Assembly (NCBI RefSeq): GCF_007676705.1 | Contig: NZ_VEBF01000001.1 | Location: forward strand, 1,240,001 to 1,304,000 | Direction: 5' to 3' | Length of the DNA: 64,000 nucleotides | Source: Paenibacillus xylanexedens | GTDB taxonomy: Bacteria > Bacillota > Bacilli > Paenibacillales > Paenibacillaceae | Shown here: positions 24,262 to 33,281 of the stretch, piece by piece | Layout: every line of letters starts with the position of its first letter | Numbering within the stretch: position 1 is the stretch's first letter | The notes under the pieces: model-generated | Told to the model about the DNA's origin: nothing | Databases searched by the model: none | The model's input: only the letters and a program-made list of their open reading frames with translations | Position numbers and translations under genes: made by a program

Positions 24262-25218
24262 TTACTTATCAAAATTCACTTCAGGTGTTGTTAATTTATC
24301 ATAGAAATCAACAACCTTGTCCTTGTCTTCCGATGAACGAAGCGCCATGGCCGAACGTGGATGCTCGTCCAATGTACCTGTAATCATGTATGGAAGAATG
24401 TAGCCCCATTCTTCTTTTTCTCTGAGGGGTACCATTAACTGTTCCAATACACCGAGTACTGGGCGCAGATTGTATTTCGTACCTTTCAGATGAGCTACGA
24501 GCAATTCCGTTGGGCAGTTACCTGCCGCACGTCCCATACCATATACAGAAGCATCAAGCAGTTCGACTCCGAGTTCTGCCGCAACCAATGTGTTGGAGAA
24601 CGCGAGCTGCATGTTGTTATGTGTGTGAACGCCAAGACGCTTGTTAGGCAAGTGGGTCTTGAACTTCTCTACTAGGTATTTCACATCATTATGGTCCAGG
24701 CTACCGTAGGAATCTACAATGTAGACAACATCCACAGCGCTTTCTTTGATCAATTCAAATGCTTCCAGCAACTCATTCTCCATAACATTGGAGAGGGCCA
24801 TAATATTCAGTGTTGTTTCATATCCACGATCATGGAATGTTTGAACCAGTGCAAGTGCCTTGTCTACATCTTTGCTGTAGCAAGCAACCCGGATCAGATC
24901 CAGCATACTTTCACTGCGAGGCAAGATATCATTCTCGTCCACCCGTCCTACGTCAACCAGTGCAGACAGTTTGGTATTGCCCTTTTGAGGAATAACTTTA
25001 CGCAGGAAATCATCGTTCAGGAAACGCCATGGTCCTGCTTCCTCGGCACCTTTAAGCAACTTCGGAGAGTTTTTATATCCAATTTCCATATAATCAACGC
25101 CAGCTTCATTCAATCCAGCATACAGCTGTTGAACAAAGTCCACGCTAAAGTCCCAATTATTCACTAATCCGCCATCACGGATCGTACAATCTACTATTTT
25201 GCAATGATTTGTCTTCAT
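24262..25218 (-). CDS. DRE-TIM metallolyase/aldolase-like protein
   Basis: 318 aa. The N-terminal DCTIRDGG is the DRE-TIM metal-binding signature shared by HMG-CoA lyase, 4-hydroxy-2-oxovalerate aldolase and 2-isopropylmalate synthase; HTHNN supplies the two metal His residues. It lacks the C-terminal regulatory domain of LeuA and the DmpG-type extension. The substrate cannot be assigned. ATG at 25218 behind GGAGC. It is not next to acylating dehydrogenase or meta-cleavage genes, so a catechol pathway role is unlikely. Confidence 0.75.
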   Translation of the reverse strand: MKTNHCKIVDCTIRDGGLVNNWDFSVDFVQQLYAGLNEAGVDYMEIGYKNSPKLLKGAEEAGPWRFLNDDFLRKVIPQKGNTKLSALVDVGRVDENDILPRSESMLDLIRVACYSKDVDKALALVQTFHDRGYETTLNIMALSNVMENELLEAFELIKESAVDVVYIVDSYGSLDHNDVKYLVEKFKTHLPNKRLGVHTHNNMQLAFSNTLVAAELGVELLDASVYGMGRAAGNCPTELLVAHLKGTKYNLRPVLGVLEQLMVPLREKEEWGYILPYMITGTLDEHPRSAMALRSSEDKDKVVDFYDKLTTPEVNFDK

Positions 25219-25301
25219 TAATGTCTGCTCCTTTTCTGACCAACTTGTGTATTCCTCTCATGATACTTGAACGTGACAAGAAAAGTAAAGGGATTCCGGG
25301 C

Positions 25302-26615
25302 TTATTTACTTCGATAAGATTTCCAGATTCGATCAATCTCAACCATATCGTCGCCATCAGGAGCTTTCTCTCCGTAACGAATGGCATTATACGTATCTGG
25401 CAGTCTCTTGGACAGCTCATCTTCTTCCGGCTTCACACCATTCTGAATAATGGTTTGTGCAGCCTCCAGCGGAGTCTGCGTCGCCTGTATTCCCACGCCT
25501 CGGTGAGTGGCCCTGTCCATCCATGTCCGATAGTAATATCGGATACGTTCTGCATCCTGTACTGGTGGCGCTTCTTTCTTCCGAAACCAAGGTTTTCGGA
25601 TTTTTGCCGGCGCCTCAAGTGTCTCACTGAAATCCATATATTCCGTCCGTGGTTCTACCTTCTTTTCACCGGGTTGCAATATTCCCTTGAATCGATCCAT
25701 AAGTCTGTTTATCGCCTTTTTCCCCAACCTGAGAAGCAGCCACAGGATTGCTCCTGCTACAGCACACATCACTACCCATCCGAGAATGTTCCAGAAGACC
25801 GAGGGCTCGGAAGGTGGCTCTCTCCATTCCTGCGGTATATTTAACGGCTGATTGGGGTCGTCCATGGGTAGTCGTGGCTCCTCGCTGGAAATCGGGCCAA
25901 ACCATCCCCTGATCCATGCGAGCAAACGGTCGCGTAGCGGTCTCAACCACGCAGCCAAACTTGGGAAAGCACCGATGGCGACGATGACAATAAACATCCA
26001 CATGAACCGCTGATGATTCGCACGCGCAAAATCGCGCAGTACTAATTTTCGCTTGCCGTCATTGAGTATTGCCCGGTCCAGTTGTAGCATATATCGTCCA
26101 AGCAGCCAGAAGGCAAAGCTGATCACTCCAGCAATATAGATCCATATCGTGTAGTCTTGCAATGGCTGCATGAATGCAAATTGGCTCGAAGCAACCGTAA
26201 GCACGATCGCACTGATTATCCCCATAATCTGCAAACGCCATAACAAAACAGAATGAAAGGCTGGCTCAAAGGTCAGGCCTGCATAAGCTGAGATGACTCC
26301 GCACAGTGCCAGTGTGATGATATCCGGCAACGGGAGAATGAGAATCATCCCGATAAAGAGTGCGAAGAGAAGGCCTATGACAAGTGCTGTTACTCCACGA
26401 ATGAATGTGCTTTTCTCGCGATAACCCGGAATTTTATACTGAATGAATTGCCCCAACCAACCCGTGAGAACAACCAGGATGAATAATGTGTACGGCAAAT
26501 GTTTCATTGCGTAAAATGAAGCGAGCGTAAATATCGGAAAAAGGTATATGCCCGCCATCATGACAGCCAACATCGCTATGAGCGCCTTGATCGTTACTAT
26601 ATGTCTGTCCCTCAT
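25302..26615 (-). CDS. DUF4129 membrane protein (YebA-like, no transglutaminase core)
   Basis: 437 aa. About six to seven N-terminal hydrophobic helices, a Pro-rich segment (PRLPMDDPNQPLNIPQEW), one further helix (about 270-290) and a cytoplasmic C-terminal DUF4129 (YYYRTWMDRATHRGVG...LPDTYNAIRYGEK). In B. subtilis the third gene after MoxR and DUF58 genes is yebA, which also has a transglutaminase core; no Cys-His-Asp core is seen here. It overlaps the DUF58 gene by 4 bp, so translation is probably coupled. Confidence 0.8.
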   Translation of the reverse strand: MRDRHIVTIKALIAMLAVMMAGIYLFPIFTLASFYAMKHLPYTLFILVVLTGWLGQFIQYKIPGYREKSTFIRGVTALVIGLLFALFIGMILILPLPDIITLALCGVISAYAGLTFEPAFHSVLLWRLQIMGIISAIVLTVASSQFAFMQPLQDYTIWIYIAGVISFAFWLLGRYMLQLDRAILNDGKRKLVLRDFARANHQRFMWMFIVIVAIGAFPSLAAWLRPLRDRLLAWIRGWFGPISSEEPRLPMDDPNQPLNIPQEWREPPSEPSVFWNILGWVVMCAVAGAILWLLLRLGKKAINRLMDRFKGILQPGEKKVEPRTEYMDFSETLEAPAKIRKPWFRKKEAPPVQDAERIRYYYRTWMDRATHRGVGIQATQTPLEAAQTIIQNGVKPEEDELSKRLPDTYNAIRYGEKAPDGDDMVEIDRIWKSYRSK

Positions 26616-27727
26616 GCACTCACCGCCTTCGTATCGCCCTTCATGTCCTGTACGGGCAGAATCGTCACGCGATGTCCTTGTTCGTGCAGACGTGCAATCT
26701 CGTGCTCCATAGTGGCAGATACATAGGATGTAATCAACAGATAGCTGCGGATTTGCTGCGCTTCTTCATTCAGACGTACTTCATCATTCAAGAATTGCTC
26801 CATCGGCACCATACATTTTAACTCTGTCTCTGCCATAGCTTCCAGCAGCCTCTCCAGATGAGGTGTACCATAATCCGGCTCAATTCGAAGTGCATCCCGA
26901 CCTCCACCCACATGATAACCATTATGGGCGAAGCCTGCAGGTAGCCCTCTTCCGATGGCATCCACTGCAGCCGTGGCGGCGTAACGAAGTGCCCGTTCAA
27001 TCTTTTCCGGACGAGTAACCACACTCCACATATCTGCTGACTCCTGAATGTTGACTACAATCCAGGATTGCGGATCTGCTGTCCATCCTTGCTTGTAGAC
27101 TTGTAATTCACCCGTACGTGCGCTCGCCTTCCAGTGAATGCGATTCATGGGGTCGCCTGCACCATAGGGACGAACTCCCAGAATCAGGAACGGATCTTCG
27201 ACGATCCATCGCGATACTTCCACTTCCCCCTGCCACACTTGATAGATCGCCGGAAGATCCTCTGTATTCATTAATGAAGGATACACGACCATGGACATGT
27301 GTAAAGGAATTGGTTTGGTGGAGCGCCATATGCCAAAGAGATCTCCACCTGTCATACTTGCTGTATTGAGTGGATAGATCCCACGCTGAGTACATACGAA
27401 CGGATGCTTGCGTGTAATACGAGTAAAAGGTTTCAGTGTGAAAATGCTCTTATGATTCTGATAAATCTCGCCTTGGCTAATATCCATACCCGAGCCGGAA
27501 CGAAATACAAACGACACAGGCATCATCGATTCAAGTCTGAGCCACGGAACGGAGACTCGTTTTTCATTCGATATCGTCTCCACCATCTCAAGTTCATCTC
27601 CAGCGTAACAACGCAGCTTGCTGAATTGTCTGCTGTACTTGAGCTTTCGTAGTGCAGGTCGTCCGAACCATACACCGTGTATGCCAACGACAATGCCTCC
27701 AACAAGGACAAGCCATAATAATGCCAT
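26612..27727 (-). CDS. DUF58 protein (YeaD-like)
   Basis: 371 aa. Two short N-terminal helices, then the DUF58 core with the signature VRPYGAGDPMNRIHWKASARTG and a vWA-like region (VVNIQESADMW). DUF58 proteins pair with MoxR ATPases; the job is thought to be assembly or chaperoning of envelope complexes, not proven. Starts 4 bp after the MoxR gene and overlaps the next gene by 4 bp. ATG at 27727. Confidence 0.87.
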   Translation of the reverse strand: MALLWLVLVGGIVVGIHGVWFGRPALRKLKYSRQFSKLRCYAGDELEMVETISNEKRVSVPWLRLESMMPVSFVFRSGSGMDISQGEIYQNHKSIFTLKPFTRITRKHPFVCTQRGIYPLNTASMTGGDLFGIWRSTKPIPLHMSMVVYPSLMNTEDLPAIYQVWQGEVEVSRWIVEDPFLILGVRPYGAGDPMNRIHWKASARTGELQVYKQGWTADPQSWIVVNIQESADMWSVVTRPEKIERALRYAATAAVDAIGRGLPAGFAHNGYHVGGGRDALRIEPDYGTPHLERLLEAMAETELKCMVPMEQFLNDEVRLNEEAQQIRSYLLITSYVSATMEHEIARLHEQGHRVTILPVQDMKGDTKAVSA

Positions 27728-27731
27728 AAGA

Positions 27732-28697
27732 CTAGCGCCCGCTTGTAGCGAGGTTCTCTGTGGGTACTTCTATCTGATTCAGAAGCTCCTGGATGATACG
27801 CTCCGCCAAGCCTTCTTGTTGTCTGACCCGGTTACGGAATACAAGTCGGTGGGCCAGCACAGGTTCCGCCAGAACTTTAATATCATCCGGCAAAACAAAG
27901 TCTCTGCCATGCAGTGCGGCCCAAGCCTGACTTGCCTTGAGTAATGCCTGAGCCCCTCGTGGACTTACGCCAAGCGAGAGCTCCGGATGTTGCCTTGTCG
28001 CTTCGGTTAACTGAATGATATATCGTAGCAAATCTTCATTGATTTGCACTGTTTTATACGTATCCTGTGCCTTCAAAAGTTCTTCACGGCTGATCACCGC
28101 CGACAAATCGTCAACAGAGCGACTTGCCACCGTGCGTCTCAGAATTTCTACACTCTCTTCGCTGCTTGGATAGCCCATACGAATCTTCATCATAAAGCGA
28201 TCCATCTGTGCCTCAGGAAGCGGAAAAGTTCCCTGGTTATCTATGGGATTCTGAGTGGCTATGACGATAAATGGCCGTTCCAGCTGTCGCGTTGAACCAT
28301 CGATACTGATCTGACGCTCTTCCATGCACTCCAGCAAGCTTGATTGAGTACGCGGCGTAGCCCGGTTAATCTCATCGGCCAGTACAAGATTGGCGAACAA
28401 TGGGCCCGGTCGGAATTCAAAATCTCCATCTTTTTGATTAAAGAAATGAATACCTGTCAAATCAGATGGAAGCAAGTCCGGTGTAAACTGTATACGCTGG
28501 AATGTACAGTCCAATGAAGAGGCTACCGATTTGGCAAGCATCGTTTTTCCGGTACCTGGCACATCCTCCAACAGGACATGTCCTGACGCTATGATCGCTG
28601 TCATGACCAACTCTATGGTATGCTCTTTCCCCACAATGACTTTTCCCACATGATTCATCAATTGTTGATTCATTTGTTCCATTCCTTGGATATCCAT
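27732..28697 (-). CDS. MoxR-family AAA+ ATPase (YeaC-like)
   Basis: 321 aa. Walker A EDVPGTGKT, Walker B LVLADEINRA, sensor FIVIATQNP and C-terminal arginine-rich LSLGVSPRGAQ are all present. MoxR ATPases act as chaperones for cofactor insertion or complex assembly, with a DUF58/vWA partner. First gene of the MoxR-DUF58-DUF4129 operon. ATG at 28697 behind GGAAGG. Confidence 0.9.
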   Translation of the reverse strand: MDIQGMEQMNQQLMNHVGKVIVGKEHTIELVMTAIIASGHVLLEDVPGTGKTMLAKSVASSLDCTFQRIQFTPDLLPSDLTGIHFFNQKDGDFEFRPGPLFANLVLADEINRATPRTQSSLLECMEERQISIDGSTRQLERPFIVIATQNPIDNQGTFPLPEAQMDRFMMKIRMGYPSSEESVEILRRTVASRSVDDLSAVISREELLKAQDTYKTVQINEDLLRYIIQLTEATRQHPELSLGVSPRGAQALLKASQAWAALHGRDFVLPDDIKVLAEPVLAHRLVFRNRVRQQEGLAERIIQELLNQIEVPTENLATSGR

Positions 28698-28776
28698 CGC
28701 ATTCCCATCCTTCCGTTAATGGAGCTTATGTATTCGCATTCATTACTAACTATAACCCTAATTGCCAACAAAAAAC

Positions 28777-28805
28777 AAAGGAGTCGGCCATTTGCCGACT
28801 CCTTT
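28777..28805 (-). terminator. Terminator of the kinase gene
   Basis: AAAGGAGTCGGC-CATTT loop-GCCGACTCCTTT with TTTGTTTTTTG after it on the minus strand. Separates the orphan kinase from the MoxR operon. Confidence 0.88.
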
Positions 28806-28819
28806 AGTCATCATAATTC

Positions 28820-29926
28820 TCAAAATACCAAGGGTAACATAATCTTAAATCGCGTACCTTCGCTTTTTTTGCTATCTACCGAGATGGTACCACCGTGGTT
28901 CTTGATAATGCGATAACTCACCGAGAGTCCGAGCCCCGTTCCGCTCTCCTTGGTCGTAAAGAATGGATCAAACAGACGCACAAGCGTGTTATGGTCCATC
29001 CCATGACCATTATCGGCGATGGAGATCTCCACGAACTTGTTTTCCGTGGAAGTTGATATTCGAATCAGACCGGTATGCTCTTCGCCAACTTCTTCAATAG
29101 CATCCATTGCATTTTTCACCATATTCAAAATAACCTGCTTAATCTGTTTGACATCAATGGACACATTCAGTGGGGCATCCCCTTCATCCAGCGTGATCTC
29201 GCATCCCTTCATCAAACCCTCGCTCTCTGTCAGCAAGACCACTTCTTTGAGCAAAGAGTCAACGGACATGACCGTCTTCTGTGGTGCTGATGGTTTGGAA
29301 GAATTCAAAAATTCGTAGATGATGTCATTCGCTCGATCAATCTCCGTCAGTATGATGCGGGCGTACTCATCTTTGCCAAGTTGCAGCAGATGAGGCCGCA
29401 GCAATTGAATGAACCCGCGGATTGCTGTCAACGGATTACGAATTTCATGAGCAATAGACGCTGAAATGCGCCCCAGCATCGCAAGTTTGTCATTTTGATA
29501 AGCGGTCTGCTCAATCTGTTTATAATCAGATACATCCTTGACACTAAACAAGAAGTCCCCGTCCATCTGATCGCCGTACGTCACCGTAACCAGCCAATGC
29601 CTCCCATATTCATCAATCAACTCATGATAGCGCTTACGGTGGAAGATGGTTTCCCGATAGATACGTAAAATTTTCTTTTTCTTGAATCGGCTCATCTGTG
29701 GATGATGCAGCATTTGCATCAGGGTGCAGCCGCTGAGCAAACTTCTGGGAAGCTCCAACAACTTTGCCATCTGAACGTTAATAAACGTCAATACACCGTG
29801 ACTGTCAAACAACATAATACCGCTATCTAGATGCTCCAGTACATTCTCATACTTGTTGTTATCCAGATGCACAGGCGGGAATCCATCCGTTGGTTGAGGC
29901 ACTGTATCCTGAAATTCACTAATCAT
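28820..29926 (-). CDS. Orphan PAS histidine kinase (sporulation Kin type)
   Basis: 368 aa from the ATG at 29926, which is 8 nt after AGGAGG; the frame runs on to 30064 without a ribosome site. It has a PAS domain (about residues 30-140), an H-box IAHEIRNPLTAIRGFIQLLRP with His 160, and N, G1 (DNGHGM) and G2 (GTGLGLS) boxes of an HATPase domain. No transmembrane helix is seen, so it is cytoplasmic. No response regulator gene is beside it. The H-box is of the KinA-E type that feeds Spo0F, so phosphorelay input is the best inference. Confidence 0.85.
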   Translation of the reverse strand: MISEFQDTVPQPTDGFPPVHLDNNKYENVLEHLDSGIMLFDSHGVLTFINVQMAKLLELPRSLLSGCTLMQMLHHPQMSRFKKKKILRIYRETIFHRKRYHELIDEYGRHWLVTVTYGDQMDGDFLFSVKDVSDYKQIEQTAYQNDKLAMLGRISASIAHEIRNPLTAIRGFIQLLRPHLLQLGKDEYARIILTEIDRANDIIYEFLNSSKPSAPQKTVMSVDSLLKEVVLLTESEGLMKGCEITLDEGDAPLNVSIDVKQIKQVILNMVKNAMDAIEEVGEEHTGLIRISTSTENKFVEISIADNGHGMDHNTLVRLFDPFFTTKESGTGLGLSVSYRIIKNHGGTISVDSKKSEGTRFKIMLPLVF

Positions 29927-30200
29927 GTCAGGTTCCTCCTTTTCACGTAAATGATAAACTTGCCATTCGGACATCATATCATCACAGAAACAGGAAGGGC
30001 CGATTTTATTGTTCATTACCGGTGCCCTTTCGTTGGGGGGCTGAGCCGAAAATATGGATGGCATGTCCGGAACTCAAGCTGGTCTATTCCCGGTAACCAA
30101 CAGTTGATCCGGAAAATCATATACGCTTGTTCCATTGTGACCTTCTCCTATTCCCAAACACGAACTTTTTTTGCTCCGCCTCTTTTGCAAGTCTGTTTTT

Positions 30201-30230
30201 ATCATAGACAAGTTTATAGAAGGGAGTCAA
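30201..30230 (-). promoter_or_regulatory. Sigma-A promoter of the kinase gene
   Basis: TTGACT (30230-30225), 18 nt, TATGAT (30206-30201) on the minus strand. Confidence 0.6.
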
Positions 30231-30295
30231 TCGGAGAAAGTGTCGAATGGAAATTATTTTAAAAAAAACCTCGAATTAGTTTCGAAAGAAAGCAC

Positions 30296-30340
30296 AAAAA
30301 CGAAGCCGATTCACCCAACAGGCAATTCAGCTTCGTTTTT
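30296..30340. terminator. Bidirectional terminator
   Basis: AAAAACGAAGC pairs with GCTTCGTTTTT, with T runs on both sides. It ends the minus-strand zinc-ribbon gene upstream at 30374. Confidence 0.75.
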
Positions 30341-30373
30341 ATTATCTTTACTTTATGATATATCCGAGGTCAT

Positions 30374-30790
30374 CTATAGTCCGGTCTTATTATGCTGAAT
30401 TTTCAGTCTGCGCTGACTCATCACAGCTAATCGACGTTTAAGTTCACTTTCCCACTTCTCGTCTTTTGTTTCTTTTGCGAGCCTGAGCAAATCCAGAGCC
30501 ATATCAATCTGGCGCTGCACAATGACCATGGCATCCTCACTCTCACGGTTTACACAGTTTTCGAAGATAGCATCCTCGTCTTCTGTTACATAATCCTGAA
30601 AATCGATCTCGGATGCACCGTCTCCATGTGCATATTCAGCGAGAATTTCATATTCATTTTCCACTTTATAATGCACCTCAACCCGGTGACATACCGGGCA
30701 AAACAGCAGGGGAACATTATGAACCTGGGTGCGGTAATGCTTCAGCGTGCCCTTCGTTCCAACCATACTTGCCCCACAACAGTAACTCAT
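30374..30790 (-). CDS. Small zinc-ribbon protein
   Basis: 138 aa. Two Cys at residues 4-5 (CCGA) and CPVC at about 32-35 probably bind one zinc. An acidic middle (VTEDEDAIFENC) is followed by a helical basic tail (ELKRRLAVMSQRRLK). No enzymatic motif. It stands alone between the kinase and a peroxiredoxin. ATG at 30790, with AGGAGG upstream. Function not recognised. Confidence 0.7.
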   Translation of the reverse strand: MSYCCGASMVGTKGTLKHYRTQVHNVPLLFCPVCHRVEVHYKVENEYEILAEYAHGDGASEIDFQDYVTEDEDAIFENCVNRESEDAMVIVQRQIDMALDLLRLAKETKDEKWESELKRRLAVMSQRRLKIQHNKTGL

Positions 30791-31146
30791 TTTTGTTCAC
30801 CCTCCTTATTCGTGCCGGGACTTTTTTGTTAAACATTCAATCCCGTACACTTCCAGCACTTCCGAAAAGGAATAGTTCCATCAGTGTATCACATTCATGT
30901 ACAAATTATAAATGCAGAGCACCGGAATATTTACCGGGTTTCCATACCCTATTCGCCTTGAAGGCCATCAATTCCTCTTTCAACAGATAAAAAGAAGACT
31001 TTCTTCTATTACATCATTAACACGTTTAGCTGCTTGTTCAAACACTTTTGATTTACTTCGTGATAACTTCCGGCAAAAGGGTGCAAAAAGCCCTCAATCC
31101 CTAACGGGATGAGGGCTTGAACAATAACCGTTCAAGTTGACTTGGC
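30791..31146. other. Intergenic region without a supported gene
   Basis: About 355 bp, AT-rich. Apart from the terminator at 31088-31118 and the ribosome site of the zinc-ribbon gene I see no coding frame with a ribosome site, no repeat and no known RNA core. Confidence 0.5.
31088..31118 (-). terminator. Terminator of the peroxiredoxin gene
   Basis: AAGCCCTCATCCCG-TTA-GGGATTGAGGGCTT followed by TTTGCACC on the minus strand, about 30 nt past the stop. Confidence 0.8.
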
Positions 31147-31686
31147 TTACAGGTTAGTGTCGCCTGGTTTCCAGTTCATTGCACACAATCCGCCGGATTG
31201 CAGTGCTTGCAGTACACGAAGTGTTTCTTCAACACTACGGCCTACATCGTTGTGGTTAACCACTTGATATTTCAGTTCGCCTTCTGGATCGATGATGAAC
31301 AGACCGCGCAATGCTACGCCTTCTTCTTCGATCAGAACGCCGTAATCTTTAGCCACTTGCTTCGTGATATCGGAAGCCAGTGGGAAGTTCAATTGACCCA
31401 GACCATTGCTGTCTACAGGTGTATTGATCCATGCTTTGTGGCTGTGTACGGAGTCTACACTCACGCCAAGGATTTCAGTATCCAAAGCTTTGAATTGCTC
31501 AGAAGCAACGCTCAAAGCTGTAATTTCAGTTGGGCACACAAATGTGAAGTCCAAAGGATAAAAGAAGAATACGAGCCATTTGCCACGATAATCGGACAGT
31601 TTAACGGAACCAAAATCTTGTCCGTCTCCCGATACTGTTTCCATTGCGAAATCCGGTGCTGGTCTACCTACCAAACGTTCTGCCAT
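31147..31686 (-). CDS. 2-Cys peroxiredoxin (AhpC/TSA, YkuU-like)
   Basis: 179 aa. The peroxidatic motif DFTFVCPTE and the resolving Cys in SGGLCAMNWKPG mark a typical 2-Cys peroxiredoxin that reduces hydrogen and alkyl peroxides with thioredoxin-type reductant. It is of the YkuU size class. The ATG at 31686 follows AAAGGAGGA; an upstream in-frame ATG at 31725 has no ribosome site. No ahpF is next to it, so the electron donor is likely thioredoxin. Confidence 0.92.
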   Translation of the reverse strand: MAERLVGRPAPDFAMETVSGDGQDFGSVKLSDYRGKWLVFFFYPLDFTFVCPTEITALSVASEQFKALDTEILGVSVDSVHSHKAWINTPVDSNGLGQLNFPLASDITKQVAKDYGVLIEEEGVALRGLFIIDPEGELKYQVVNHNDVGRSVEETLRVLQALQSGGLCAMNWKPGDTNL

Positions 31687-31903
31687 AACTAAAAATTCCT
31701 CCTTTGGGATTATGTAAGCATCCATACGGATTGCTCATCATCAAGAAAAACGCGAACGCTTTTCCTGTAATTAAAATGATTTGATACTTGATAACAAGTA
31801 CAAGTAAAATGTTATCATCCGGACTTCCCAAAGTCAAGATTATAAACATTATTTTTTTATAATCATTATAAATAAGGATTTTTCGTGCCAAATTTACAAA
31901 GGA

Positions 31904-31944
31904 ACAGCCCTCTGTACATTCCATAATTGGAAACAAAGGGCTGC
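31904..31944 (-). terminator. Terminator of leuB
   Basis: CAGCCCTTTGT pairs with ACAGAGGGCTG (one mismatch) on the minus strand, with a weakly T-rich tail. About 20-40 nt past the leuB stop. Confidence 0.55.
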
Positions 31945-31963
31945 CATGTTGTTGGTAATATAA

Positions 31964-33049
31964 TTACGCCTGTTTTTGAATAGCAGCGACGATCAAATCG
32001 CCCATTTCAGTTGTGCTGATCGCTGTGCTCTTGTCTACAGCAATATCACTCGTGCGGTGTCCTGCGTTCAACACATCAGACACAGCTGCTTCAATGGCAT
32101 CTGCACCTTCTGTATAACCAAAGGTTGTGCGGAACATCAGCGCCAGCGAGAGAATCGTTGCAATTGGATTGGCCAAGCCTTGACCTGCGATATCCGGTGC
32201 AGAACCGTGTACCGGCTCATAGAGTCCGAAGCTGCCCTCTCCCAGTGATGCAGATGCGAGCATACCGATGGAACCCGTCAGCATTGCTGCTTCATCACTC
32301 AAGATATCCCCAAACATGTTTTCTGTTACGATGACATCGAAGCTGGATGGACGACGCAACAATTGCATCGCGCAGTTGTCCACAAGCACATGCTCCAGTA
32401 CAACATCCGGATAATCCGGTGCTACCCGGTTTACAACTTCGCGCCAGAGACGGGACGTTTCCAATACGTTGGCTTTGTCTACAGAAGCCAGCTTTTTGCG
32501 ACGTCCTTGCGCAATTTCGAACGCCTGACGAACGATCCGCTCCACTTCTGTAACATTATATGCGCATGTATCTACTGCCTCTTCGCCCTGTGCACTTTCA
32601 CGTCTGAACTTCTCTCCGAAGTAGATACCACCTGTCAACTCACGTACCACCATCAGATCTGTACCTTCAAGGACTTCAGGCTTCAGAGTTGAAGCATCCT
32701 TCAAGCAATCAAATACGACAGCTGGACGAAGGTTGGAGAACAATCCGAGTGCTTTACGAATACCCAGCAGGCCCGTTTCCGGACGAAGCTCCTTGCTGTT
32801 GTTATCCCATTTTGGACCGCCAACCGCTCCAAGCAGGACTGCATCTGCACTTTTACATACCGTCAGCGTTTCTTCAGGAAGAGGTGTACCCTTCTCATCG
32901 ATCGCAATTCCGCCGAACAGCGCATGCTCTGTCTCAAAACGATAACCGAATACTTCCTCCGTACGTTTAAGAACTTTCTCAGCCTCAGCTACGACTTCAG
33001 GACCGATTCCGTCACCTGCAATAACTGCAATTTTTTTCACGTCTGCCAT
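31964..33049 (-). CDS. leuB: 3-isopropylmalate dehydrogenase
   Basis: 361 aa, normal length. It oxidises and decarboxylates 3-isopropylmalate with NAD+ in leucine synthesis. Seen: the N-terminal [24 protein letters not shown] for the substrate, [16 protein letters not shown] (active-site Lys), [15 protein letters not shown] (metal Asp) and [18 protein letters not shown] (cofactor loop). It lies 1.5 kb downstream of leuA on the same strand but is cut off from it by an opposite aldo/keto reductase gene, so it needs its own promoter. leuC and leuD are not in the window. Confidence 0.96.
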   Translation of the reverse strand: MADVKKIAVIAGDGIGPEVVAEAEKVLKRTEEVFGYRFETEHALFGGIAIDEKGTPLPEETLTVCKSADAVLLGAVGGPKWDNNSKELRPETGLLGIRKALGLFSNLRPAVVFDCLKDASTLKPEVLEGTDLMVVRELTGGIYFGEKFRRESAQGEEAVDTCAYNVTEVERIVRQAFEIAQGRRKKLASVDKANVLETSRLWREVVNRVAPDYPDVVLEHVLVDNCAMQLLRRPSSFDVIVTENMFGDILSDEAAMLTGSIGMLASASLGEGSFGLYEPVHGSAPDIAGQGLANPIATILSLALMFRTTFGYTEGADAIEAAVSDVLNAGHRTSDIAVDKSTAISTTEMGDLIVAAIQKQA

Positions 33050-33217
33050 GGGTTGTCCACTCCTTATATTTCATTCATTAATTATTCATAAAGTAACGTC
33101 TCATATTAACTCTCTCTTTTGTATCATATTCCAAGGTCATTTGACCAAGATATACAATCTATGACTTTAATAGATTTTACCTATAAGCTAATAGAGATTA
33201 GCCTGCACAAGTTGTTC

Positions 33218-33246
33218 CTGACCCTCCCGGTGGGGTAAAATATAAC
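33218..33246 (+). promoter_or_regulatory. Possible MerR-type promoter of the reductase gene
   Basis: CTGACC, 17 nt, TATAAC ahead of the aldo/keto reductase, with the near-palindrome ACCCTCC-CG-GTGGGGT (33221-33236) filling the spacer. MerR-family operators lie between -35 and -10 in this way. The -35 is poor and the spacer is shorter than the usual 19, so this is weak. Confidence 0.3.
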
Positions 33247-33281
33247 TGAATTCAAATCAGTACGCAGGAGGGGTAGTTAAC

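Larger units (their letters stand above)
29927..30373 (-). other. Kinase leader and intergenic region
   Basis: No gene is supported here. It holds the kinase promoter (30201-30230), a terminator at 30296-30340, and about 270 nt of untranslated leader between the inferred start and the kinase ATG. No known riboswitch core was recognised. A TGTCGAA box starts at 30241, too short to count on. Confidence 0.5.
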
